64,000 nucleotides of DNA from Amblyomma americanum (GCF_052857255.1 NW_027526677.1:1-64000); one strand, 5' to 3'. Shown: positions 43,548 to 55,555, counted from the first letter of the stretch. Notes: generated by a model not told the origin, from the sequence alone. Numbers and translations are program-made.

Positions 43548-43953
43548 TCACGGTGCGTCCTGTGCACATTCTAGGGGCGGCTGCGCTTTATAGTTTTGTA
43601 TTTTTCCGCTTGGATGTAGTTCGGGAACCTGTTCCTGAGCTGCATGCAATGGGGTGCGGCGTCTCTCCTCTGGACGCCTCCGAAGGTGGCTGTTAAGGTT
43701 GTCCTTCCGGGAAAAGCCCTTTCTGCATCGAGGACAAAGAAATGACGAAGACCTGCCACCAGTAGACGGCTTCTCTTCGCAGTGACGCTTGAGGGTAAAA
43801 TCTCGGCTGAAGCGAAGCTCGCTATCGCTGCACCCGCTGGGATTCCACCCTGAGTTGACCAGATGCTGTCGATGCATGAAGCTTGTTCTGCAGTCCTCGC
43901 CTAGGAAAGGCCGCTCGCCCGTGTCTGTCGTGGCATGCATGTTGAAATGGCCT
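43548..43953 (-). pseudogene. C2H2 zinc-finger gene, unit B, exon 2
   Basis: Acceptor TTTCTTTCCCAG, then HFNMHATTDTGERPF (end of finger 1 and a TGERPF linker). FLCPRCRKGFSRKDNLNSHL is the clearest finger (C-x2-C-x12-H), though its last His is Arg. LRFSRDFTLKRH is a remnant without its cysteine pair. The frame is open from acceptor to stop at 43548 (ECAQDAP). Only the fingers have decayed, not the frame. AATAAA near 43370 fits as poly(A) signal. Exon 1 (44803 onward) carries an early stop, so translation from the ancestral start is unlikely. Confidence 0.6.
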
Positions 43954-44802
43954 CTGGGAAAGAAAGAAAACAGGAGGAGCAGAATTGCACACTGAGGAAG
44001 ATAGCGTCATCGCCGGCTCAGGGGAGGAGGAGCTAAATAATCATTCCATCTTACAAACATCACAGGAGACAGTTAACTTATATGTATTAGCTTTTGCGTG
44101 GCTACTCCAACTGGCATTCCAGCCAGTTGGTGCAGAGGCCTATACCATAATGCAGCATTTTGAAGCATTTATTCAGCGCTTAAAACATATCTCTTTTATA
44201 TATTTTTGAGATAAAAACAAAATAAGATACAGACAAGCATTGATGCTTCCAAATCGCCGAAATATGTCGCGTGCTCATTTTCATTGCGATCACTCAAATT
44301 CGCGGCGACGCGGAATGCGAACAAGTGAACACACTATTCGCCCATTCGATTTCATATGCAGCGAACCTAGTAGTGCCCCTCTATGATTTAAACGGCGCTA
44401 CTTCACTACTTCTTTCTGGACGGATCTCCCCATTAGTGCATACGGTGCATCTCCGTAATGACGTGAACTGTCGCGGAAGTAAGAATGTTGTTTGAATCAA
44501 TAATTCAATTTGAAAGAAGAGAAAGGTAGGGCAGATTCGTCGCATAGTGCGAAGACATGCAAAGAAATTTAAAAGCGAGTTTGCCTCTTGAGCGAACAGA
44601 TGTCCAATTTATCACACTCATCAAACTGTCTAGAGAAGCCAAATGATTGAAAACGCTTGGTACTGCGGGTGGATATATAGGCAGCCTCTGCCAAAGAGCG
44701 CCAAAATTTTACCTAATGCTCGTTTCAGTGTAAAAACCGCTTTTGGTGACCTATATCAATAATAAATTATAAAATGCAATTAGCAGTAAAACTTCGGCTT
44801 AC

Positions 44803-45030
44803 TTGTGGTCGGTGGAGTATGGCCGCAAGATGCAGCTGTGCTTTCCCCGCAGCCTCAGCCGATGCTCGAACTGCCTGGGATCTTCCAAAACTTCTTTAGG
44901 TGAAGCGGGCGAACTGTTTCCACGCTCGGTGAGTAAACCGGCTCGAGTACGATCTAACGGACTAGGAATATGTTACTGCTCTTCCATCGCAGTCTACACT
45001 CTTAAAGTCCAATCATACAAGGCGCACGTA
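44803..45030 (-). pseudogene. C2H2 zinc-finger gene, unit B, exon 1 (degraded)
   Basis: Donor AA/GTAAGC at 44797-44802. The last codons read RLRGKHSCILRPYSTDHK, aligned with RLRGKCSCSLCPYSIDDK of unit C; one finger cysteine is now Arg. The start ATG is followed after three codons by TAA. Pseudogene. Confidence 0.5.
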
Positions 45031-45929
45031 GTAGGACAGAAGGCGGACAATTGCGGTCGCCAAAGGCTCATTTCTCTCGTTATGCTTAGTAATGTTAACT
45101 GTATCGTGTTACTGCCAGAAGTGCACACGTGAAGAAGAAACAAGAACAGCAGATGGTCAAGATGAATTAACCATATCAGTAGTTTCCAACCTTTCAAAAT
45201 CGTGTTTCCCCATTTCAGTTAAAAATTCTTTCAAGGCATGAGCGCTTTGTGTCGTCTTATGTTGGGTTGTCTATTGCGTCTTCAAAATTGCGACCGCTGC
45301 TTTAACGCGTCAGCACTCCAAGTTACAGCTTACTAAAACTAAACTAAAAGCTATATCTTCGAGCAAATTTTTGACATTAATCTGCCCACATCACATTTGT
45401 AAGGACAAAGTGAAGAGACCTATGCGAACAAGATAACTGGATGTTTAGACGTTCCAAACTATTGGGATACCGCCTAGAAATTCCAACTGTAAGAAGAATA
45501 TGAGGACCACTCAGTACTACCACACTTCGTTGTCATCGTTGGTGGCTAGAGCGGGAGCCTCGGGCTGAACATGCTACCTCCAGGTGGCTTTCTTGTCTTG
45601 GCGGGCAATGAGTCCATCCTGTGTCGGTCGACGTGACCGATCAGTAAATGCACTCATAAGTTGGCGGAGGTGCCGCGATCATCACATCCAAAGCTGCCCT
45701 GGTAAAGAGCAGTCGCAAGGTTTCGTTCTAATGCGGAGACCAGCCAGCAGCCCCCTGTCCGCTTCCACCTGTCACCTGTTCAGGCAACTTACGCGAATAA
45801 AACCCCGTTATCTTCAGAGGAATCTGCGACCAAGCTGTGGAGGACAGTTTTTGAGCCTCCGAATGCATGAGCCAGCACATGATGACGCCAGTTTTTTCTG
45901 TTTGATTATTCAGATCCAAATTCAGATAG

Positions 45930-46375
45930 GGCGGTGACTACATCCCTAAGTAGACGTATTCGCTTACCACTTCCAGCCCCTCGCTACACACCGAAAACTG
46001 CTGTTCCCTTCCGAGAATGATGAAAATTCTGTTGGTGTTGTGCATGATAGATTTTAGACTCACCGTTCTGCTCTGGCTGTCTAACGCATTGATCATCCCT
46101 TGCAGTTCATCTCCAGAGTGCGTTAGCAAGACAATGTCATCAGCCAAGCTCCGATTACTAAGTCATTCACCATTAACTCTTACCCCCAGCTGTTCCAAAT
46201 CCAGGCTTCTTTATGCCTGGTGTAAAGTGGCCGTGATTAGAATTGGCGAGATCGTGACACCCTACCTGAGACCCATCTTTATTGGTATTTTATTGCTCAC
46301 TTTAAAGAGCCCTATGTTATCTGAGCAGTTGTTATAGGCATCTTCTAGTTGACCTTTCTCTACTAGAATTTTACT
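45930..46375 (-). pseudogene. RTE-type retrotransposon RT fragment
   Basis: Minus strand: KVSNKIPIKMGLRQGVTISP, LEQLGVRVNGE, then ADDIVLLTHSGDELQGMINA and LEVVSEYVYLGM. The (F)ADDI catalytic block is close to that encoded at 63.4-63.7 kb. A fragment of about 150 codons with one frame break and no ends recognised. Confidence 0.7.
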
Positions 46376-46822
46376 TCTTCTTTATGGCCGTGGCTTTCCA
46401 TGTAGGATTACCGTAAATGACCGTATACACAGCGGAACACTGAAGCGGAGCCTTCCGCAAAAAAATGTAGTCCGCTAGCGCTTTAATCTCATTCACGTAT
46501 AAAAAATACTTTTTTATTAAAGTAGGCACGTTTATGGCTGCAACGGCAAGAAACATCAGTTCTCGAACAAGAGACCAAGACGTTATATAACGTGAGAGTA
46601 TCTATTAACAACAAAAGCGTCGAGGAACAATTTTTGAACAGAATAACGCTATTACAATAGCAAACCTGAGCCAGTCAAGTTACAAAGAACGAAGGCACCA
46701 TCAGGAAATATTTTCTAAAGCGGACACCAGCAAGAGAACGGCGAAAATAGCGGAAGGAATTTCGAGCAACGGAAACTGTATCAACAAAGCAGTCTTCTGC
46801 ACACAACAGAATCCTTGAGCGC

Positions 46823-47372
46823 TCAGAGTCCAGTGCACTGGTGCCATCCTGTGGATTTCAAGTCAGTCCTGTAAGTTGTTTTTTGGTTTGTGTTTCTCAG
46901 ATGTACCGCAGGGGAAGCGCACGTGCATGGCGCCATTGATTCTAGATGGAATAAAGGTCCATATCCATGGATGGCCTGAAAGGCCGCACTTCTCAATTTC
47001 GAATTTACTCGGTTGGCTGTGGTTCGGGAACCTGTTCCGGACTTGCATGCCATATTGTGTTGCGTCTCTCCTACAGATGCGTCTTTAGGTGTGTGTTAGG
47101 GCTGAGCTTCCGGGGAAAAGCCCTTTCTGCAGTGCGGACAAACAAATGACGAAACGCTCCCACGAGTAGAGTGCTGCTCTTTGCAGTGACGCTTCCGGTC
47201 GAAATTTCAGATGAAGCGAACCCCGCGGTAGCCACACTCGTAGAGTTTCTCCCCTATGTGCACCAGTTTGTGGTCGGCCAGAAGCTGTCACCGTATGAAG
47301 CTTTTCCCGCAGTCGTCGCACTGGAATGGCCGCCTGCCCGTATGGGTCAGTGCGTGCCTGATGAAATTGGAT
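46823..47372 (-). pseudogene. C2H2 zinc-finger gene, unit C, exon 2
   Basis: Acceptor CTTCTCTTTCCAG, then SNFIRHALTHTGRRPF completes finger 1. CDDCGKSFIR-stop-QLLADHKLVH is finger 2, broken by an in-frame TGA at 47288-47290. Later fingers are damaged (GYRGVRFI-stop, FVCPHCRKGFSPEAQP). Distal coding-like sequence extends to 46823. A product made from the intact exon 1 would stop after one complete finger, about 106 residues. Confidence 0.65.
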
Positions 47373-48238
47373 CTGGAAAGAGAAGGCAACAGAAGGAGGA
47401 GGATTGACAAACTGAGCAACACAGCCTCCTCGCTGGCTGAGGCGACGAAGGGCGAAATAATCAGTCCATTGCAAAGCACCACAAGAGACGGTTCACACAG
47501 ATGCGTTAGCGTTTGCATGGCTGCGATAGAAGCGTATTGCAGCCTGTTGGGCCAGAGACCACTGTCATGATGCAGCAATACGAAGCTTTGATCTGCGCTA
47601 AAAACGCATTTCGCTTATTTTACATATAGATGAGATAAAATAACGAAATAAGATAGATTTCAATAATGCTTCCAAACCGCCGAAATTTATCGCGCCCTCA
47701 ATTTCAATGCAGACCACTGGACTTCGCAGCGACAGGTAATGCGAACAAGAGAACACACTATGCGCCGATTCCCTTTCATGTACAGCAACGTGCGCTAGTG
47801 GTGTCCCTGTGTGTTGGAAATGGGCACTACTTCGCCAATTGTTTCTTTCCGGATCTCCCTATTAATGCAGGTCGATGCGTCTATGAAACACATGAACTGT
47901 CGCGGAAGTAAAAACGCTGTTTCAATCACTAGTTTCTTTTGAAAAAAGAGAAAAGCTATATATAAAAGCTTCGTCGTAAAATACGAAGACATACAATCAG
48001 ATTTAACAGCGCATTTGCCTCTTGAACGAAAATAATACCGAGTTATCACAGTAATCCCCCTACTTATATTAGCGAAATGCCTGGAAATGATTCGTGCTGC
48101 GGCTGTATTTATAGGTAGACGTGTGCCAAAGAGCGCAAAACATTTGTTGATGTTCGCTTCAGTCTACGGCTACCACTGTTTGGGTCATATACGAAAAATC
48201 AATAGCAAAGCGCAATGCAGTGTCAAACCTCGCCTTAC

Positions 48239-48468
48239 TTGTCGTCGATGGAGTAAGGGCACAAGGAGCAGCTGCACTTTCCTCGCAGCCTCACCGTACG
48301 CTCGCTGAGCCGGCGCTCTTCCAAAACCTCCCGTTCTGAGGAGAGGCCACTGCCCGTATCGCAGGGGAACACCGTGGGTAAAGCGGGTGAACTGTTTTCA
48401 TTCTCGGAGAGCGGACGAACTCGAGTAAGATCTATTGGACGAGGAATAGGCGACGGCTCTTCCATCAT
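48239..48468 (-). CDS. C2H2 zinc-finger gene, unit C, exon 1 (open)
   Basis: ATG at 48468 opens 76 codons starting MMEEPSPIPRPIDLTRV. The exon ends KCSCSLCPYSIDD plus two bases, followed by donor GTAAGG (48233-48238). Joining to the acceptor at 47372 keeps frame and rebuilds a perfect finger: C-x2-C from exon 1, then 12 residues, H-x3-H from exon 2. The N-terminus is acidic and Ser/Pro-rich, without a KRAB or ZAD domain. The partner exon has a premature stop, so this may be a recent pseudogene or encode a short one-finger protein. Confidence 0.55.
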
Positions 48469-48542
48469 AGCCTGCCAATCAGGACAGGCGCGCGAAGGCC
48501 CGAAAGCAGGCTCAAAACGCTGGCCGCCACTTCCGCATTCCT

Positions 48543-48558
48543 CTCCTTATACTCTTTA
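48543..48558 (-). promoter_or_regulatory. TATA-like box of zinc-finger unit C
   Basis: The minus strand reads GAGTATAAGGAGAG about 85 bases upstream of the exon 1 ATG. Unit A has TATAAAG and unit B a decayed CATAACG at the aligned place, which supports a shared promoter element. Confidence 0.4.
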
Positions 48559-49009
48559 AGGTTGTCTGTATCATGTTACATCCCAAACGTGCGCACGTGC
48601 AGTAGAAGAAATTAACAGTAAGTAGTCGAGGCATTTTACCATATCTACAGTTTCCATTTTTTTACGGCCGTGTTTGCTAATTTTAGTCAACAATTCTTTC
48701 AAGGCATGTACATTTTGCTTTGTCACATATCGTATTATTTATTGCATCATGAAAATGGCGTCCCTTGCTGTAACAGCTCAGCGCGCCAGGCTGACTGGAA
48801 GTTAAGCTAAAATAAATGCACTGCTGCTTGCACAATGTTTGATCTTTTATCTGCCGATATCAAGACCGCTGGCTGTTTATATGTCTGAAATTATCCGGAT
48901 ATCGCTATAAAATTAGCATTGTAAGAGGTTTAGATGAGGACGACTCAGCACTGGCGCCCATCGTCGTCTTCGCTGGTGGCTAGAGCGCGAGTGTCGACTG
49001 AGTCTGCTC

Positions 49010-49466
49010 TTTCCGGCAGGTTGCATTGTCTTCGGGGGACCTATTCCACCTTCCTCCACTGCTGCGCCGCAGAGTTAACGCGAGGCCTCCGCGCCACAGG
49101 GCATTCTGGCGGCGCTGCATACCTATGCCGAAGCCGTGGCTTGCCTGGCACCATTCCCGGCATATGCCGATCTTTCTTTCCGGGTTCACGCGCCACGCAC
49201 TTTTGCTCGACCTCTGCAGCCGCCTGCAGCACATCGGTCAACCGTCTGATATGCTTTGCTTGGGCCATTCCTGGCCGACACCGCATGCCGTCGGAATTGT
49301 CGGTCAACTTGGACCCGCAGACGTCGTCGGTGGAGCCCATGGAAGGCGATGAGAAATAAGAGGCAACGCGGCTCAGGCACCAGTCGGACGACTACGACAT
49401 CCCCACAGAGTATCGGGTGGAATACGCCTGCGAACCCGATGAAGACATGTCGCATGAGTACCATAG
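49010..49466 (+). pseudogene. LINE 5'UTR and ORF1 start, interrupted by the P element
   Basis: Aligns upstream with 41695-42060 and downstream with 35380-35560. A start at about 49287 gives MPSELSVNLDPQTSSVEPME then a stop after GDEK, with the homologous frame continuing (DYDIPTEYRVEYACEPDED). It resembles the acidic start of a LINE ORF1; the rest of the element is not found after the P element. Confidence 0.45.
49459..49466. repeat. 8-bp target-site duplication, left (P element)
   Basis: TACCATAG, matched at 51738-51745 by TACGATGG (6 of 8) and at the empty paralogous site by TGCCATGG. Confidence 0.6.
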
Positions 49467-51737
49467 ATAGTGTTCTAGAAGGGGGTAGTGGGTTCAGGAG
49501 CCGGCGCGTCCCATAAATTGCGGAGAGGCGGCGAGTGGGGACGGGACCCGGATGTTAGCGGCGGCGCTGTAGTCGCGTGGGCTGGCTATTTGTGGTGCCC
49601 ATGTGCTGCCTCTCGCACGTTTGTTCACACATGGTTTGCGGCTTTGGCTGTTCTTCATTTTTACCGCACATCAGTTTAGTTTGTTCCGAAGGCTGCTTTT
49701 TTCATTCGTGAAAAGTCGGAATGACGAACCGTCAACGACAACGAGAATGCTTTGCTCTCGGGTGTCAAACAGGCTACAAGTGAAATAAAGGAAAGCAGCC
49801 GTCGTTGTTTGCCATACTGAAAGATGAGGGAAGACGAAGAATTTGCCAGCCAAGGATTTAGGTTCATCATGACATCCAGGTTGGGCCAGGATGCACTGGA
49901 AAATTTATTTGACATAAAGAGGCAATCGTGCGGGTCTAACGACCGCCCATCACCGACACAGTTTCTAATTGTCGTCAACTGCTTCTCGTTTTACAATCTG
50001 GACAAGGCAGTGCGCTCAGGCAATGCTGACCTTAATGGATATAGTGCAGAAATATGTTCTCTCGTGGGTGCGTGTGATGCTCTTGCTCAAGACGAAAGGC
50101 TTGTTGCAAACGACCAGCTCATCTAGAAAGGCAACCTTGCTTCAGCCGAGCGCATGCTTAAGAGACTTCCTGCTGAGCACAGGGGTATCAAGAGCAGAAG
50201 AGCGACGACTGCCTTATACATTATATGGTAGGGTATGTTGGCCGGAAGTTTCTGAAACGTTATGACTGCACGCACTGCAAAGCCTGTCTATTGGATAGCT
50301 CCAATAAAAAAGGCAGAAATTCAAGTTCGCAGTGATATGTGGCAAAAGAGGGCTGTTGTATCCTTCGCAATAACTTTTCTGGCAGTTAAGAAGTTAGAGG
50401 ATATATTCACTGTTTTCTACAGTCGCGAGAAACTCTGCAGTGACAGCATAATAGATGTAATGCTGCTTGTGAATGTGAATATTGGTTATGCCTTCGGTTG
50501 CAGCCAGCGTGCAGATGGGCTCACAACAGAGTTGACGAAGTTCTATGTGCTGACAAGGCTGCACATTTATGTAAAAGGACTGAATCAATAGCGACAGGAA
50601 CGACGGAAAAAGAAATTGCACACGAAGATAAGCCGTTGTTCACTGTGCCTCTCTCGTAGCAGCGCCTTGAGAAGCAGGTGGCTGCATGTTTTTTGTAACA
50701 ATAAACTTATTTTCTGTCATTAGTTCCTATATTTTCTTTTTGCAGGTGTATTACAAAAGTTAGTGCATTGTAGGAACCGCCGTGACCGCCTACTAATAAA
50801 TCACCGCGGCAAGAATTATCTCTCTAGATTTCAATGAATGTGTACTTTGTAAAATAAAAGTTGAATTCGAAGAAATAAAGCATTGTCGAATTGGGATCTC
50901 TCTCTTCAGCTTACGTAAGTACGAGTGTCGCAATTGTTTAGCTAACGTTACAGTGTAAGTGACTGCGTCTGGATGTGCATCAAAAATTTTTATTTAAAAT
51001 TAAGCGATTTTCACACCCACCATTTTATTTATGCCCTGTTTGTGAGCTCTGCGTTTAGAAATGCAACCGGATCATCGTACGACGGTTCTGTCTCTGCACT
51101 CGTTGGGTCGGCTTAATCTTCGCCAAACCTTGTGGCGTGTCCGCTTAGCCTTGAGATGTAGGTTTTAAGAAAATATGCGCTATAGCTGCAGACGCCCGAC
51201 TTTCGGTGTTGCACCAAATGTACACAGCTTTCTCGGCGCAGCGAATGCAGCGCGTATTGCGGGTAGGTCGCGGGTTCTTTACAGCCCGTGCTCCGGTGGC
51301 GCCATCTCGCGCTGTCGACGTGAGATGCCGCACAAGCGGGCTCTCTCTGACCCACGGAGCAAAACTATAGGAGTTTAAACTCTCGTCAGCGCGAGCGAGC
51401 GCAGGCGACGAGATAAAGTCACAACTGTATGTGCCGACGGGGTCGCATGCAGTGACGGCGCCGTGCGACGCCTCGTAGAAGCCGCCGCGAAAAAAAAAAT
51501 GAAGCGCCCGGGCAGGCAGCTCCGGCGCGCGCTCAAAGCAGACGTCACGGGTGTTTGCTTCAGCAGGCACGCCATGACGTTATATTTCAGTAGTTTCTTT
51601 CCATGCCTCCAGGCGCTGCCAGCAGGATAGGAGCTCCGCAGGCTTGATACCTTATCTGGTCGCCGCAGAAGGGGGAGTTTCCACAACCTTATAGTCTCCT
51701 GTGTGCCCTGACCCCACTACCCCCTTCTAGAACACTA
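49467..51737 (+). mobile_element. P-element-type DNA transposon, internally decayed
   Basis: The 31-bp terminal inverted repeats at 49468-49498 and 51707-51737 match at 30 of 31 positions and start TAGTGTTCTAGAAGGGGG. Drosophila P elements have 31-bp inverted repeats and 8-bp duplications, as here. A P-type transposase C-terminus lies inside. The 2.27-kb body lacks the THAP and catalytic N-terminal parts. Between 50720 and 51700 no coding is recognised. Confidence 0.8.
49690..50615 (+). pseudogene. P-element transposase C-terminal remnant
   Basis: SRLGQDALENLFDIKRQSCG then NDRPSPTQFLIVVN is the hallmark 'S-QD-LE-FF--IR--GG-N--PT--QF' block of P-element/THAP9 transposases. It is followed by YMVGYVGRKFLKRYDCTHC (the GYV..C-x2-C region), then near 50490 FGCSQRADGLTTELTKFYVL. 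Three frames are needed and stops intervene, so it is inactive. The AATAAA near 50701 could be its polyadenylation site. Confidence 0.75.
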
Positions 51738-51745
51738 TACGATGG

Positions 51746-53483
51746 ATGCGCTCACAAAAGTACTGCCATCTTTCGGTGAAATCGTGTCAAAGTGTTCAAA
51801 AGTGGTGTAGTTGTCGGAGGTTGCGTTGCAAAATGGAGACCTGCAAAAAGGAATATCTGCATTACGTTGCAATAGATGAATACGTTGAAAAAAGGACACA
51901 TGCAGTTAATAATTAAGGATTATAACGTTGATGTTCCTGGGAGGTCAAGACCATCCCCGTTTCCGCCATTTAGCTCCAGGTGGCGATGGTAATGCTTTCG
52001 AAATCGTAGGAATTCTCCGATGTTTGGGTGATCCCGCGGCACTTTGCAGGAGTGGGATAGATTACATCTTCGAACACTGTGACGACTTGAAAACACACGG
52101 GCCAAAACAACTGGCCTCTTTCTCTGTGAAGAGCACCACGGCTCTCCGCTAAAATTTCGCCAAAGCGCAATGTTTTTCTGACCCCCCCTCCCTTAACAAA
52201 AAAAGAGGAACATCGCCTAAATACTCGTAGGCGTGAAAAAATTCTAGGTATCATTTTCATTTCACCTACCAGTCTGAGAAAGTGCTTTGAAAATAGTCAA
52301 AGGAAACATAGTGGTGTGCTAAGCCGGCCGCCAACCTAACTGATCCCATACAAGGTTAGAAAAACAAAGAGAAGAATTACAAACTTACAAACCAAAATCG
52401 CACACCAAAAACAGAAGTGAAGAATTTTGTGCCCCATTAAAAGTCAAATTAGAAGGTTCGAAACAGCCACTCAGCTGCACAACGCCAGCACACAATCAGC
52501 TCTATTCACACATCTTCATAAAAAAAGGAAAAGATACCACATCAACATATTTTCATTATAATTTTAGATTTTTTACATCTATAACACTGCTAACCTGAAA
52601 CGTTCGCCCCGTGCTGAGGTGTTCTGGCATAATATGTGAATTTCCAAGAACGAACAAGGAACAGGAGATCAAAGAGATGTTATTCAGAAGGATATAAAAG
52701 TGAAATTATATTTTTCTTCTTGCATCTACAATGCAATTATCTTCTTGCATTAAAAAACGGTAATGTGCAGGAGTATTTTGACATTCGAAAAAGGAAGACA
52801 CCGCTCAAAAGCTTTGATGGTGTTATACAGGTTTTTTGGCTTTTTGCTTTTCCTTGGAATCAGCAAGGGTCCTTGTTAGCAAACACATGAATCACATTCT
52901 CTCACGTGCACCGACTGTTTAAGTTTCTGTGAAGTGACCGTGTAATGTAGACCAGGATCCCCTTTACTCGACTGCAAGGCAAGAGCCGTGACATCAGCGC
53001 CAGAAACAAACATCTGCACGAAGCACTTTCGCTTTTATTCTTGCGCGCTGTGACGAATTTATTGCGTGCTTCCTGGACTGAACTTATTTGATGGCGGCAT
53101 CACACAAAGTTACCGCGGATCAACATGAGTTATTTTCTTTGTGCGCTCCCGATAGTTTGGGCCGACCGGCAGGCAGCTACGGCTGCTACGCCAGGGGGGA
53201 ACGGGGAGGGAGAGTAGAGTGCCGTGAAGCGACATTCCTTCCAGGAAGACCGGAGGGGTGCGTCCTCCTGCAGTCTCGTGCTGAACGGACACTACCGCAG
53301 AGTAGCAAAAGGTAAAGCGGATTACGGCATTCGGTTGTCCAAACAGGGGAAACCGAACACAAAGCGCCATTGCATGAAGACAGCGGTGGTACATTTCAAC
53401 TCAGCTTCGAAAGCGGCACTCGTTATAATAAACGACCTCAACTGCAAGAATTCTCAAAATCAAATTTTTGATCTCATTAAATG
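51746..53483. other. Unassigned region after the P element
   Basis: The first 40 bases continue the LINE ORF1-like copy. Short frames at 51928-52152, 52636-52890 and 53088-53315 have no domain I recognise and no paired copy in the window. I see no RNA gene. Confidence 0.4.
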
Positions 53484-53640
53484 ACCTCACTAAACCTCAA
53501 ACTCACGCGTGAGGTTAAAGTCTGATTTCCTGACCTCACCCACAAAATTTCGAGCTGTCGCCGATCTTCCCTAAACCTCACCTCGCGACGTGAGGTGGAG
53601 GTCATTTTGACAACCTCGTGAGGTTGCCCACCTCTGACGG
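53484..53640. repeat. Cluster of CCTCAC/GTGAGG inverted motifs
   Basis: CCTCA/TGAGG pentamers occur about ten times in both orientations, including ACTCACGCGTGAGGT and ACCTCACCTCGCGACGTGAGGT palindromes. They give the stretch several alternative hairpins. It could be the subterminal part of a foldback transposon. Confidence 0.6.
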
Positions 53641-54022
53641 GCACAAAGAAAAAGCGGTATTCTACATAAGGTCAAACAAAACAAAGGTATGCGGTATCCA
53701 TCACAGCTAAATTTCACAGCGAAGTACACCTATAAGCTATATTTGCGCAGCATGAGCGAAAACACCTTAAGAATAAAAATTTGAACACAAGCTTTCAAAT
53801 TCACATCACAGACAAAAAGCAGTAGCTGATAGGAATTGTAATGAACAACGATTCCAAAAAATTATACTACCACTGGTCCTAACAAACTAAACACTTGTCA
53901 ATTTGAACAGCGGTCATTGCCCTCCTTCAATTTGTTAGATCACAATCTGTAGCGTCCGTGACAGCAACCACAACAACGCAAACAGTGACTCCTGCAGAAC
54001 TCTTATTTTCCGAAATAGCTTC

Positions 54023-54112
54023 ACCAGCAAAAGCACGAGACACCAGGAGAACACAGGACAACGCTGAACAGCGTTGTCCTGTGTTCTACTAGACTCTCGT
54101 GCTTTCGCTGGT
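54023..54112. repeat. 90-bp foldback with two paired arm segments
   Basis: Outer arms 54023-54040 and 54095-54112 pair with one mismatch. Inner arms 54048-54065 and 54070-54087 pair perfectly around loop GAAC. The sequence 'gaacacaggacaacgc' resembles the PLE 3' end ('gcgctcgtcctgtgttc', 28370-28385), so it may be a PLE-terminal snap-back. Confidence 0.85.
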
Positions 54113-55555
54113 AGAGTTATGTCTGAAATACACCATCTAGCCCACGTGATTACCTATTTACAGTATTTTAAGCCCAAAAACAACAAGAACATCAGTTCCT
54201 TAAAAGACAGGAAGAGAACATATAACGTCAAAAAATTGTGCCTTCAGTAATAAAAGTGTCAAATAGAAATTTCCGAACAGAGTAACACTACGACGAAACA
54301 GAACATGGGATCGTCTTGTAATGAGGAACGAAACAACATCAAGAATTATTTTCGAACATGAAAAGTGCAAGACAACTGGGAACATAACATATTTATGGGC
54401 ACCAGAAACTCTATCAACAAGCCGATCTCCTTCGAACTGCAGGAGCCTTGCGCGCACTGGGGTCTAGCGTTCAGACGCCATCCCGTGAATTTCAAACCTG
54501 TCGTGTCGGCCCGCAAAATCTCATGAAAATACGGTTATCTGAGCAGTTGCTTATGCAAGCCCGTATGTGTGTGTGTAATTATTTTGTAACGAATAAGAGC
54601 GGTACAGAACGCGATACCACTTTGAAGGCGACGGTGACAAGTGAAGATGGAGCAACACCCCAGGGGATCGCATAGAGCTTACGGCTGATCGTTTAAGCTG
54701 GAAACCTTGAAACGGAGCTCCGAGGAGGACAAGGATCAGAAAACTCAACCACTCTGCCCCATCATATCCTCATGACCGTCCCCGATGTCTCTGGGTCACC
54801 TCTCCCATTCCTGTTTTATCAACGAAGCAGTTTTCCCGTTACAACAGCCTTTACCATGTTATTTTAGAAACCTACTCGGTGAGTATATTATCGAGCTCAT
54901 AGCGCCTTTCGAATTTCATCGCCACGGCCGCGAACCTCTCCATGTTGGGCACCAGAAACTGCACTGACCCGCACGTTCTTTCCGCACCGTAAGTCGCCAA
55001 GATGGCTAATTTTTAGGCGGGGAGGTATGGTAATGGACTACATCGGCGTCAGAGAATGCGATCCCAGTCAGAAGATGAAAAAGACAATAAAAAGTTGTTA
55101 CAACGCCTCTGGCCAATAACCCATTGTGTATGTGTCATAGCTATTGAGGCTACAAAAACAACTCCTCAGATTATCACAGAGGTGCCGGCTGAGCGTGTCA
55201 GCAAGGAAGCCTTGAGATTATACCCCGCATGAGAATTTATTTATTTATGCACATGCACTTCCTTCCAGGGGAATACAGCAGAAAGATGCAACACAAAGTT
55301 CTCTGAGTCTGCGCTACTGGTACCTTCCTTTGAAAAAGATAACAACCTAAGTAGGCCGTCGACAACACTCATTCTATTAAGCAGTTATCAAATATGCATA
55401 TCTTGATGGAAACGTGAACTCGACTGAAGAGTCGTATGTTTCTTCAGCCATGCGTGTGTCACATCTCCTATACAGGAGTCAGTAAAAGTGTAGAAGCCAT
55501 AGAAACAATCCCAAAACTATTTGCGCAATCCGACGGCGCGTCTCAGTAGTCTAGG

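Larger units (their letters stand above)
42950..45920 (-). repeat. Zinc-finger unit B
   Basis: Second copy of the duplicated block, with the same order of 3' flank, exon 2, intron, exon 1 and upstream region as unit A, including 'ctcagtactgcc'-type sequence near 45510. It ends at an RTE fragment near 45930. Confidence 0.6.
46380..48990 (-). repeat. Zinc-finger unit C
   Basis: Third copy of the block, with the best preserved exon 1. Aligns with A and B through exon 2 flank, intron, exon 1 and the sequence upstream to about 48960. Confidence 0.6.

Noticed and set aside
51145..51570. 141-codon minus-strand open frame inside the P element
   Set aside because: GC-rich, no recognisable domain, and not in the place or orientation of the transposase.
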